A stretch of DNA of 64,000 nucleotides from an uncultured Collinsella sp. (GTDB taxonomy: Bacteria > Actinomycetota > Coriobacteriia > Coriobacteriales > Coriobacteriaceae). Below, in pieces: positions 42,125 through 49,773 of this stretch. Every line of letters starts with the position of its first letter. The first letter of the stretch is position 1. The stretch is from NCBI GenBank assembly GCA_959602645.1, contig CAUGTZ010000008.1, forward strand, positions 45,617 to 109,616, in the 5' to 3' direction. Position numbers and translations under genes: made by a program. The notes under the pieces are model-generated. The model saw only the letters and a list, made by a program, of their open reading frames with translations. It was not told the origin of the DNA and did not search any database.

Positions 42125-42850
42125 CTACGCAACATCCCAGGGCTGGAGTTCGTCGCCCAGGCGAACGATGCAGTCGTAGAGCACGGTATGGCGCTCGGCC
42201 GGGTTGGCATCCCGATGAAAATGCCCGTAGTACCAGCGCTTGTAGTCCAAGCGGTCCTCCAGCTCATCGAAAAACGCCGTAAGCCGATCAACGGCGGGGC
42301 AATTCCAGCCGGGCGCCGGATAAAGCGTGGGCGAAAGCATGCGCGTAGAGCAGGTGTGGGTGACCACGTAGTCGACCTTCCAGCCCACGCCGTCGAGCTT
42401 TGTCCGCGCCTCCTCAAAGTTGCGCTCGTCCGGCAGCTCCTGCGGCCACCAGCTGGAATACGGAATGCGGTATTCCTTGTCCACGCTCGTGGCGCCGCCC
42501 ATGGTAAAGACCGTTGAGCCGTCGAGTTCAAAAACCTCGCCGCGCGTCAGGCGCCGTATGGGCGAGGTGTCCGACAGGCGCTGTGTCAGTCCGCCGTGCC
42601 ACAACTCCATGGGTCGCTCCGCCCAGTGGTCGAAACGTTCGTGGTTGCCGTCGACGAACAGCACGGTATAGGGGCGCGACTCCAGCCAAGCGATGTCGGC
42701 GCACTCCTCGGCAGAGAAATCCCACGGAAGGCCAAAGTCGCCGGCAATGATGAGATAGTCGTCGCTCGTCAGGCTTTCCCCAAGATCCCAATCGCGCAGC
42801 TTTTGCATGTCGACGCCGCCGTGAATATCACCCGTCACATAGACCGTCAT
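42125..42850 (-). CDS. Calcineurin-like metallophosphoesterase
   Basis: 241 aa from the ATG at 42848-42850 (MTVYVTGDIHGG). Binuclear metal ligands occur in GDIHG, IIAGDFG and FVDGNHERF, with a later VVTHTCS and YYGHFHRD. It probably acts on a phosphate ester; the substrate is unknown. Convergent with the GluQ gene (15-bp gap). The upstream region has only a weak ribosome site. Confidence 0.88.
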   Translation of the reverse strand: MTVYVTGDIHGGVDMQKLRDWDLGESLTSDDYLIIAGDFGLPWDFSAEECADIAWLESRPYTVLFVDGNHERFDHWAERPMELWHGGLTQRLSDTSPIRRLTRGEVFELDGSTVFTMGGATSVDKEYRIPYSSWWPQELPDERNFEEARTKLDGVGWKVDYVVTHTCSTRMLSPTLYPAPGWNCPAVDRLTAFFDELEDRLDYKRWYYGHFHRDANPAERHTVLYDCIVRLGDELQPWDVA

Positions 42851-42953
42851 CGGATTACCACTTCCCTGCAAGTCGCTAGCCCGCATTCCGCGCGATCACT
42901 AAGCCAACCGTTCCAACCGTTTCAGCCCTTCCAGCCCTTCCAGCCCTTAGGGC

Positions 42954-43193
42954 TTACCCCTCGTTCTCCCATCCAAACGGGTCAAGCACCCAAAAAACCA
43001 AATCGAGCACGCCGCCGGTCATCATGGCGCCGGCAAGGGCCATACAAACATGCAGAAAACTGGCACTTCTGAGCACGTCAAACGGCCCCAGAACAGCTAG
43101 CACCGCGACCCCTACGCCGGCAAGGCACAGCGCGAGGCACGGCCCCGCGTCCTTGACGCACTTCTTTGCGAGATGCTTGGTGTTATCACTCAT
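42954..43193 (-). CDS. Small membrane protein, hypothetical
   Basis: 79 aa from MSDNTKHLAKKC. Two hydrophobic helices (about 18-40 and 45-68: ALCLAGVGVAVLAVLG and ALAGAMMTGGVLDLVFWVL) and charged ends. AAGGAG lies 10 bp upstream. No family recognised. The size and two-helix layout could fit a transport accessory or stress membrane protein, but nothing more can be said. Confidence 0.6.
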   Translation of the reverse strand: MSDNTKHLAKKCVKDAGPCLALCLAGVGVAVLAVLGPFDVLRSASFLHVCMALAGAMMTGGVLDLVFWVLDPFGWENEG

Positions 43194-43303
43194 CGATATC
43201 GAACTCCTTAGAGGACCGTTGTTTGGGTACATGCCACCGCGGCAGAGCAGGGCGGCAGGGTAAGTGTCACATGTCTTGCGGACACAGCTGAAAGCCCTCG
43301 CGC

Positions 43304-43345
43304 AAAAAACAGCGCGCCGCAGGATTCGTATCACCTGCGGCGCGC
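43304..43345 (-). terminator. Terminator downstream of ATPase gene
   Basis: GCGCGCCGCAGG (43312-43323) and CCTGCGGCGCGC (43334-43345) form a perfect 12-bp stem, followed on the minus strand by TTTTTT at 43304-43309. Confidence 0.92.
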
Positions 43346-43479
43346 CGAAAATGGTCCGCTTTCCTCCATCCCCAACGGATCAGCTGAGTTGGTGCCGCCC
43401 GACGGAAAGGAAGAAGCCGGCGGCGTCACGAGCTGTGGCAATGTCGCTAGGCATAGGAAACAGACGCGCTCCAAACGCC

Positions 43480-44775
43480 CTAAGCCCCAAGCCTACCCAT
43501 TAAGAAATCGACTGCAGAAACGATTTTGATGCCGTCGATGTCGGTCGGATGGCTCCCCTGACGAACGACGACGATCTTCTCGTAACCGCCGGTAATCTTC
43601 TCGAGCGACGTGAGCTCAAATGGACGCAGCTCGCGCTTACGCGTCGCCTCCTCGTCAATCGACTCTGTGACCTGAATAAACTTACGATCCGAGCCGTCGC
43701 CTATCGCAACAAAGTCGATTTCGGCATCTCGAAGATGACCCGTGAAGACCTGGTATCCGTCATAGACAAGGCGATTGTAAACGGCATTTTCGAGAACACG
43801 TCCGCTGTCGCTGCCGCGATACCCATCCAAGAAGGCTCGAAGTCCCAGATCCTCAATGTAAAACTTGCCGCCGGTCTTCAAAATGTCCCGACCCTTAATA
43901 TCAAATCGGCGCGCGTGCGAAAAGATATAGGTCTCCTCAAGGGCGGACACACAAGTGTCCACGACGCCGTGCGAGGATTTCGCCCCGTTCTCTGCCAGCG
44001 TTCCAACGATCTTATTAATTGATGTCGGGTTTGAAATGTTATCAGCCAAGTAGGAAGTGACGCGGTCGAGCACACTCCTGCTCGTCACCGACCGTCTACC
44101 CCGACGCGCCTCGCGAGCCAAAATGTCGCGCCCGACGATTGTTTGGTACGTGCTCCAGATATAGTCCTTCATTTCCTGCTCCGGCAGCTTTGAAGCAGCG
44201 AGAAACGGCAGGCCTCCAAATGTCAGATATCGGTCAAGAAGATCGTCGAGTGCAACAATATCCTCCCGACCAAAAACAGCGAGCCTATTCGTGACGTCAG
44301 TCGGACCAAGAAAGTCGACATATTCCGAAAAAGCGAGCGGGTGCATCCGAATCTCGACATACCTGCCCGAGATTAAGGTCGCGATCTCTGACGAGAGGAG
44401 AAAAGCATTCGAACCCGTAACATATATATCGCAGTCCCGGTCGACACGAAATGCGTTAATCGCCTTCTCCCATCCGGCAACCTCCTGAAGCTCGTCGAAG
44501 AAGAGATAGCACCTCTTGCCCGCAGGCATTAGGCCGTCCACGTGGCGGTAAAGCTCTCGCCAATCACGCACGCCCTCCAGCTCAAATGACTCCATCTTAA
44601 AGGTCAAAAGACATTCGGATGGAACGCCGTTATCCTCCAGATGTTTGCGCATCATGTCCAGAAGCGTCGATTTGCCACAACGGCGCATACCCGTTACGAC
44701 CTTGATGACATCCGTGTCACGGAAGGCGATTAACTTCTCGAGATATCGATTTCTGGGAACCATCCGTTTATCCAT
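43480..44775 (-). CDS. AAA-type ATPase with DUF4143-like C-terminus
   Basis: 431 aa from the ATG at 44773-44775. Walker A is VVTGMRRCGKSTLLDMM, Walker B CYLFFDELQEV, and a sensor follows in DIYVTGSNAFLLSSE. The C-terminal half carries a PD-(D/E)XK-like strand pattern (DAEIDFVAIG...KFIQVTESI). Such ATPases are abundant in gut bacteria and have unknown roles, perhaps defensive. An inverted repeat (44810-44844) sits at its promoter. AT-richer than the genes to its left. Confidence 0.87.
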   Translation of the reverse strand: MDKRMVPRNRYLEKLIAFRDTDVIKVVTGMRRCGKSTLLDMMRKHLEDNGVPSECLLTFKMESFELEGVRDWRELYRHVDGLMPAGKRCYLFFDELQEVAGWEKAINAFRVDRDCDIYVTGSNAFLLSSEIATLISGRYVEIRMHPLAFSEYVDFLGPTDVTNRLAVFGREDIVALDDLLDRYLTFGGLPFLAASKLPEQEMKDYIWSTYQTIVGRDILAREARRGRRSVTSRSVLDRVTSYLADNISNPTSINKIVGTLAENGAKSSHGVVDTCVSALEETYIFSHARRFDIKGRDILKTGGKFYIEDLGLRAFLDGYRGSDSGRVLENAVYNRLVYDGYQVFTGHLRDAEIDFVAIGDGSDRKFIQVTESIDEEATRKRELRPFELTSLEKITGGYEKIVVVRQGSHPTDIDGIKIVSAVDFLMGRLGA

Positions 44776-45189
44776 CGCTCGCCCCAATCTGCAAGTTTTT
44801 CTCACAGAATGACAAGAACTTGCGAATTTTGCAAGTTCTTGTCACGTAGCGACAAGAACCTGCAGAATTACATCAGAGCCATTATAAGTCGGGCTCAGTC
44901 AAAGCAGCGTCAAGGCGCAGAACAATGGTATGAGGCGAATCGTTCAAGAGTGCGTTGAACAATTTCATTCCCGCATTTTTGGAATGCCCATAAGATGCCC
45001 GTTTGACAGGAAGCGATCTGGGCCATCTTTGAGCAGAAACTCAAATGCTGGCGCGCCGCCTGCACTTATCGAGTTTCCCGCAACTGCTATAAATAGAAAG
45101 TTTATTTACATAGCGAGACACTCCTGGACGTTTGACTTTCATCCTGGTAGCCTGGATATCTAGAAGTTTCTGTTTGGAGAGGGTTAGCA
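44776..45189. other. 414-bp divergent region
   Basis: It contains the inverted-repeat operator (44810-44844) and a TTGACA-like box at 45003-45008. A minus-strand open stretch of about 45 codons (around 44965-45115, reading AGGAPAFEFLLKDGPDRF) has no start and may be a gene remnant. A TTGACT box at 45132-45137 lies ahead of the methyltransferase but has no good -10. Confidence 0.4.
44810..44844. promoter_or_regulatory. Operator-like inverted repeat upstream of ATPase
   Basis: A perfect 14-bp inverted repeat TGACAAGAACTTGC / GCAAGTTCTTGTCA with a 7-nt spacer. Partial half-sites occur at 44790-44805 (GCAAGTTTTTCTCA) and 44850-44863 (CGACAAGAACCTGC). Probable protein-binding array at the promoter of the 43480-44775 gene. 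Confidence 0.65.
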
Positions 45190-46731
45190 GTGATTCCCGT
45201 TATTGACTTATTCGCGGGCCCGGGAGGCCTTGGGGAAGGCTTCTCATCACTTCGAGACGCTGAGAACAAGCCCGTGTTCCAAACAATCATGTCCATTGAA
45301 CGTGACAAGCAGGCTCATCAGACCCTGAGGCTTCGTTCATATCTGCGCAAAATTGCAGAACCGGACGGAACATTGCCGAGAGTTTATCTCAGATACATGA
45401 AAAAGCATGACAATGAGACCTTCGACCAACTTATCCGCTACCGCCCAAAAGAATGGCAGGCTGCTTGCGAAGAAGCTTTATGCGACGAGCTCGTCGATGG
45501 AGACGACCGCTTGGTCAAACTCGGCGCCGAACGCGTGACAAGATGGTTTGAAGACCGTGATAGGGGTCCGCTAGTCCTTATTGGCGGACCTCCGTGCCAA
45601 GCATATTCGTTGGTGGGCAGATCGCGGCGCAAGCATGACATTACATTCGAAGAGGACCCGAAGCACACCCTCTACCGTTGCTACCTCTCGTTTATCAACG
45701 AGCTAAAGCCGGATGTCTTCGTTATGGAAAACGTCAAAGGACTTCTTTCTGCAAAGCACGAGGGCCATGGCGTTTTTAACCGCATATGCAAAGATATGGA
45801 AGAGGCGGGATACACTATCCATTCCCTCGTCACTGATGACCCCCATAATCCAAAAGATTACGTTGTCAAAGCCGAACAGTATGGAATCCCCCAGATGCGC
45901 CACAGGGTCATTCTCCTTGGTATTAAAAATGACACCGGAATCGAACCGAGCACGCTAACCAAAAAGCATGTTTGCACTCTTGGGTCAGCCCTTCGTGGGC
46001 TGCCTAAACTGCGAAGCGGATTCTCTGAACGCAACGAAAACTGGCGCGATATGAACTGGGCAGAGTACATAAACTCAGCGGCAAAAGAGTTGAAAGACAA
46101 TGGCGAATGCAACGATCTTACAGACATCCTTGATAGGGTAATTTCACGCTACGCGCCAAAGTTAACCGCAAAGCACAAAGTTGATCCCGTCCACAATCGA
46201 TATGAAGAATGGTATAGAGGAAGGCTCGGAAATAGCAAGGTCCTCACAAATCATGAGTCTCGCTCTCACTTGGCGAGCGATCTTGACCGTTATCTCTTTT
46301 GTGCGGCATATGCAGAAAAATACGGTACGCCCGCACGCCTTGAAGAATTCCCCGAGTCATTGCTTCCCAATCATAAGAACGTCCAGGCAGCAAAAACGAC
46401 TGGTAACTATAAATTCAACGACCGTTTTCGTGTGCAAGTATGGGGAAGACCCTCTACGACCATCACCTCGCATATCGCCAAGGACGGACACTATTACATC
46501 CATCCGGATCCGTCGCAATGCAGGAGCCTTACCGTGAGAGAGGCCGCAAGACTTCAAACCTTCCCAGATGACTATCTGTTCGAAGGCAACAGAACGTCTC
46601 AGTACACTCAGGTGGGTAACGCGGTGCCGCCGCTACTTGCCCAGCAGATAGCGGCGGTAGTCGCAAAGGCACTTGGAAAAGAAGCCCACGGGTTTTACGA
46701 GAATCTTACAGACGATACTGACTGCTCTTAA
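45190..46731 (+). CDS. C5 cytosine DNA methyltransferase
   Basis: 513 aa from GTG, with GGAGAGGG upstream. Motif I DLFAGPGGLGEGF, catalytic Cys136 in GGPPCQAYS (motif IV), ENV in VMENVKGLL (motif VI), QMRHRVILLG (motif VIII), and motifs IX-X in RSLTVREAARLQTFPDD and YTQVGNAVPPLLAQQ. The region between VIII and IX is the target-recognition domain; specificity cannot be read. It converges with and overlaps the AIPR gene by 26 bp. It probably protects host DNA from the neighbouring Z1/PD-(D/E)XK proteins. Confidence 0.93.
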   Translation: MIPVIDLFAGPGGLGEGFSSLRDAENKPVFQTIMSIERDKQAHQTLRLRSYLRKIAEPDGTLPRVYLRYMKKHDNETFDQLIRYRPKEWQAACEEALCDELVDGDDRLVKLGAERVTRWFEDRDRGPLVLIGGPPCQAYSLVGRSRRKHDITFEEDPKHTLYRCYLSFINELKPDVFVMENVKGLLSAKHEGHGVFNRICKDMEEAGYTIHSLVTDDPHNPKDYVVKAEQYGIPQMRHRVILLGIKNDTGIEPSTLTKKHVCTLGSALRGLPKLRSGFSERNENWRDMNWAEYINSAAKELKDNGECNDLTDILDRVISRYAPKLTAKHKVDPVHNRYEEWYRGRLGNSKVLTNHESRSHLASDLDRYLFCAAYAEKYGTPARLEEFPESLLPNHKNVQAAKTTGNYKFNDRFRVQVWGRPSTTITSHIAKDGHYYIHPDPSQCRSLTVREAARLQTFPDDYLFEGNRTSQYTQVGNAVPPLLAQQIAAVVAKALGKEAHGFYENLTDDTDCS

Positions 46732-48790
46732 CACGGTAAGGACAGCCGACTCTGTGCAGCCGCTTCATCATGTTAATAAGTACAACGGACTGGCTCTCGG
46801 AGGGCACTTTGTTTGGCAAGGCACATGCATACTGCAAAATACCCCGTTCCTTCTCAGTTCCCTCGCCCTCTGCAAGGCACCAGTTAAGAACATTTTGCCA
46901 AAATCCGCTTCCCATCTCGCAAACCGCCGTCTGAGCTTCAATCCCATTCAGCGTTTTCTGGTTACGGGAGCCCTCTCGCTGAATGTCTTTCTCCTCATCG
47001 AGGTCAATAAGCTCGCCAAGCCACTCTTTGTCCCAATCAACCTTTTTTAACTTGATAGCCTCCCAGCATTTCTGTTGTTTTGCCCATTCAGAAATGTTTC
47101 GATAGCCCGTCGCGGGATGCATCAATACATCATGCGCATCGTCAGATGCTTGCCCAAGCGCCCTCTCAAACGCTGGCGACAACGATTGTTGATTCCAAAT
47201 GCCAAGAAAGTTAACGGCTTTTCCTAAAGCGGAAACTGCATTTGAAAGCACTCCCACCGCAAGGACTACATGCTGCGAGCGATAGCTGCCGGTTTCCCAC
47301 CAATCACGCGCCTGCACAATCTTGCCTGTGCGATCGAATATAATTTTCTTGGCAATCAAATATTTGAAATAAGTCTCATTGAACTGACTCTCATCCTTAT
47401 CCCAGGAGTCTTTAATTAGCCGAGCAAATTCAGAGAAGTTCTTCTGGGCACCGCGATTGACCAAGTAGGCCTTATTCGTCCAGACCATGAGATATTTTGC
47501 CAAATCCGTTTTCGTAAAAGTCTGCGTTTTAGGAAACTCAGCAACAAATTTACGCTTCTGCGCAGGCGTAAGATAAGCTTGCTTATCTCGATATGAGCCT
47601 CTTGCCCGCTCGTAGAACCATTTGGTTTGCGTGAAGCTATCTGCCCGCATGGGAGCAAGTATCCTTTGCGAGAACTCTTCGATCCTCACGTGATAAGGGT
47701 GGTTTGCAAAGAAGTCGGCTGAAGAAACCTTATTCTGGCTGTTTGCATATTCAGAGATCCTAGGCACCAGTTCGAGAGCCTCTTCCGGGCTGACAACACT
47801 AAGCTTCATTTGGACAAACACGCGGTCCAAACTTTTACCAGCCTTATATGCGGCATAAACCGATGCGGTTGTCTGGCCACCGTTAACTATCTGCAGGTTT
47901 TCTAGACGGTCAATTAAAAGCCCGTCTTCCCCGCTCTCCGTTGTAACGCTCTCTGCGGTCGCCGTGATACCGTTATTGAACGAGAAGAAAAGCTCGGGCT
48001 CATTCTCGAGAGTACGCTTTATACCCTTGTTGACATTGCTTCTCGCCTGAAGAAATACACGGACGTTTTGCTCAAGAAGTCGCGCTCCCCAACGATCGTA
48101 GATGCGCGCCAAATCGACACCCGGTATCGCAGCAAGGTAAACCTTGTTCTTGTCTTTCGGAGAGCTTGCGAGAAGAGCCCGAATCGGACCCGTCGGCAAT
48201 TCGTTAAAGTCAATGAGCAGTCTCTCCCGCTCACGACCCGATTCAATAAGATTACCTATCCGTTCAAGATCCCAGACGTTGTAAACAACCTCTTTGCCAA
48301 GGACACTCCCCGTCTCTTTACCCGAAACCCTTTGGCTAAGTTTTTTGTTTGAAAGAAGATACAGATTAACTCGCTCGATTTCGTTCCAGCGAGCGTGAAT
48401 TAAATCGGCGAGCCCAAACCCCGGATCCGTCGGCTCAAGAGATTCCCTAAATTGAGAATCCAATGCTTTGGTTACGAATTTCTCAAGCCGCCGAAAATCT
48501 GCCTCCATTTCAGAATTCGTTAATGTCAGCAAGCCAGTATCTTGGTTGAAGTCGAGGACAATGAGGCCAAGGACTTTTCTGCTTGACTCAAAAGGATCGC
48601 CACAGTAGCCATCAACCCTTATTCCAGTTCTCTGACAGAAGGCGGGGATGGCCTCATCGAATTCTCCCGCATCGCAAAGATAATCAGTGATGAGGTCAAA
48701 GAACGCATCGTTCTTATAGACTCCCTCTGAGTCCGCCTTATTCTTGACCTCTTGAAACAGTTCCTCCTGAAACGAAGTGGAATCTGTCAT
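46706..48790 (-). CDS. AIPR-family protein
   Basis: 694 aa. The central region carries the AIPR (abortive infection phage resistance) signature: NVRVFLQARSNVNKGIKRTL, FFSFNNGITATAE and QIVNGGQTTASVYAA. AIPR proteins occur in restriction-like neighbourhoods with MORC/GHKL ATPases, C5 methyltransferases and Z1 proteins. Function is inferred from neighbours only. GAGGTGA, partly within the preceding stop, precedes the ATG, so it is tightly coupled to the PD-(D/E)XK gene. It is the last gene of the leftward operon. AT-rich relative to the chromosome. Confidence 0.85.
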   Translation of the reverse strand: MTDSTSFQEELFQEVKNKADSEGVYKNDAFFDLITDYLCDAGEFDEAIPAFCQRTGIRVDGYCGDPFESSRKVLGLIVLDFNQDTGLLTLTNSEMEADFRRLEKFVTKALDSQFRESLEPTDPGFGLADLIHARWNEIERVNLYLLSNKKLSQRVSGKETGSVLGKEVVYNVWDLERIGNLIESGRERERLLIDFNELPTGPIRALLASSPKDKNKVYLAAIPGVDLARIYDRWGARLLEQNVRVFLQARSNVNKGIKRTLENEPELFFSFNNGITATAESVTTESGEDGLLIDRLENLQIVNGGQTTASVYAAYKAGKSLDRVFVQMKLSVVSPEEALELVPRISEYANSQNKVSSADFFANHPYHVRIEEFSQRILAPMRADSFTQTKWFYERARGSYRDKQAYLTPAQKRKFVAEFPKTQTFTKTDLAKYLMVWTNKAYLVNRGAQKNFSEFARLIKDSWDKDESQFNETYFKYLIAKKIIFDRTGKIVQARDWWETGSYRSQHVVLAVGVLSNAVSALGKAVNFLGIWNQQSLSPAFERALGQASDDAHDVLMHPATGYRNISEWAKQQKCWEAIKLKKVDWDKEWLGELIDLDEEKDIQREGSRNQKTLNGIEAQTAVCEMGSGFWQNVLNWCLAEGEGTEKERGILQYACALPNKVPSESQSVVLINMMKRLHRVGCPYRVKSSQYRL

Positions 48791-48795
48791 CTAAT

Positions 48796-49773
48796 TCACC
48801 TCAATGCTTGGGTAATTGCGCTCTGATCAACTTCGTAATCAGAGCAGTAGCCAAGGTCGATTTTATATGTAACAGCCTTAACTCCAGGCGGACACGAACT
48901 GGAAACGATTCGCGGAAATCCATCCTTAACTTCATATGTTTCAGTTACGCCCTCGCTCCACAAGGTGTGGGAATAATCGTCTTCCGGAAAATACCCGGCA
49001 TCCGACAGCTTCTCCTGAAAGTGCGCCAAATCCAATGGGCTGTCGAAGAGCATTTGAACATCGTTGACGACATCGGTAAGGCTGAATGCCGCTTTATCTT
49101 CATCCGTAGCGCTGTTCAACTCAACGACATATAAGAAAAGCCTTTCACTTTCGTTGGTGTTCAATTGCTCTTCTGACGATATTCCAATTTCCGAATTCGA
49201 CGACCCTCGTTTGCTTTTCACCTCGACGAAAATCTGCCCGTAACCGAAATCGCGCTTAGAGCGTTCTGGCCCTGTCCAGCCACTCAAGGCATTCGACGGC
49301 TCGTAAATGGCAGCGGAAACCCGTTTAAGAAAAAGCAGCTCGCCGATAAGCCCTTTTTGTTGCTCGGCTGTGAGGGGACCACGCCCGGGCCTGAGAAACG
49401 AAGCCCATTTCTCGAGCCTCATGAAGGTCATCTTCCTCATCGCAACGGTGGGGGCTTTCTGCACCGAGTCGGCAATATCAAGACATAAGCGGAGAAATTG
49501 GGCTTTCATTTCCTGGTCTTGGAGCTCAAGCAGTATGGAGCGCTCCGATTCAATGTCTCGAATAGAGATGTTCTTAAACTTGGGAGGCTCCGGTGCCCCC
49601 GTCTCGCTGCTGTCATATTCGACAAGAAAAGCAGGGTGATTAGAGCGCCCCTTTGCCCAATAAATCCTTTTTGCATCGGGATTGACATCGGGTGCGACCA
49701 TTCTCGTGTTGTAGTCGCCCCTTCCACGCGATCTAGGCAGCTCTTCCCACGGATTATCGCTAGTCGTCTTCAT
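48796..49773 (-). CDS. PD-(D/E)XK-type protein, DUF4420-like
   Basis: About 325 aa; ATGs at 49782, 49779 and 49773 are all possible, and the last is used here. A nuclease-like core is visible: GLIGELLFLK (Glu, helix 1), SKRDFGYG (Asp) and FVEVKSKRG (Glu-x-Lys). It matches the DUF4420/PD-(D/E)XK protein that accompanies Z1, AIPR and MORC-like ATPases in restriction neighbourhoods. The start overlaps the Z1 stop, so it is translationally coupled. Confidence 0.78.
   Translation of the reverse strand: MKTTSDNPWEELPRSRGRGDYNTRMVAPDVNPDAKRIYWAKGRSNHPAFLVEYDSSETGAPEPPKFKNISIRDIESERSILLELQDQEMKAQFLRLCLDIADSVQKAPTVAMRKMTFMRLEKWASFLRPGRGPLTAEQQKGLIGELLFLKRVSAAIYEPSNALSGWTGPERSKRDFGYGQIFVEVKSKRGSSNSEIGISSEEQLNTNESERLFLYVVELNSATDEDKAAFSLTDVVNDVQMLFDSPLDLAHFQEKLSDAGYFPEDDYSHTLWSEGVTETYEVKDGFPRIVSSSCPPGVKAVTYKIDLGYCSDYEVDQSAITQALR

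Noticed and set aside
44965..45115. A leftward gene in the ATPase/methyltransferase gap
   Set aside because: About 45 open codons with no start, no ribosome site and no recognised family; at most a remnant.
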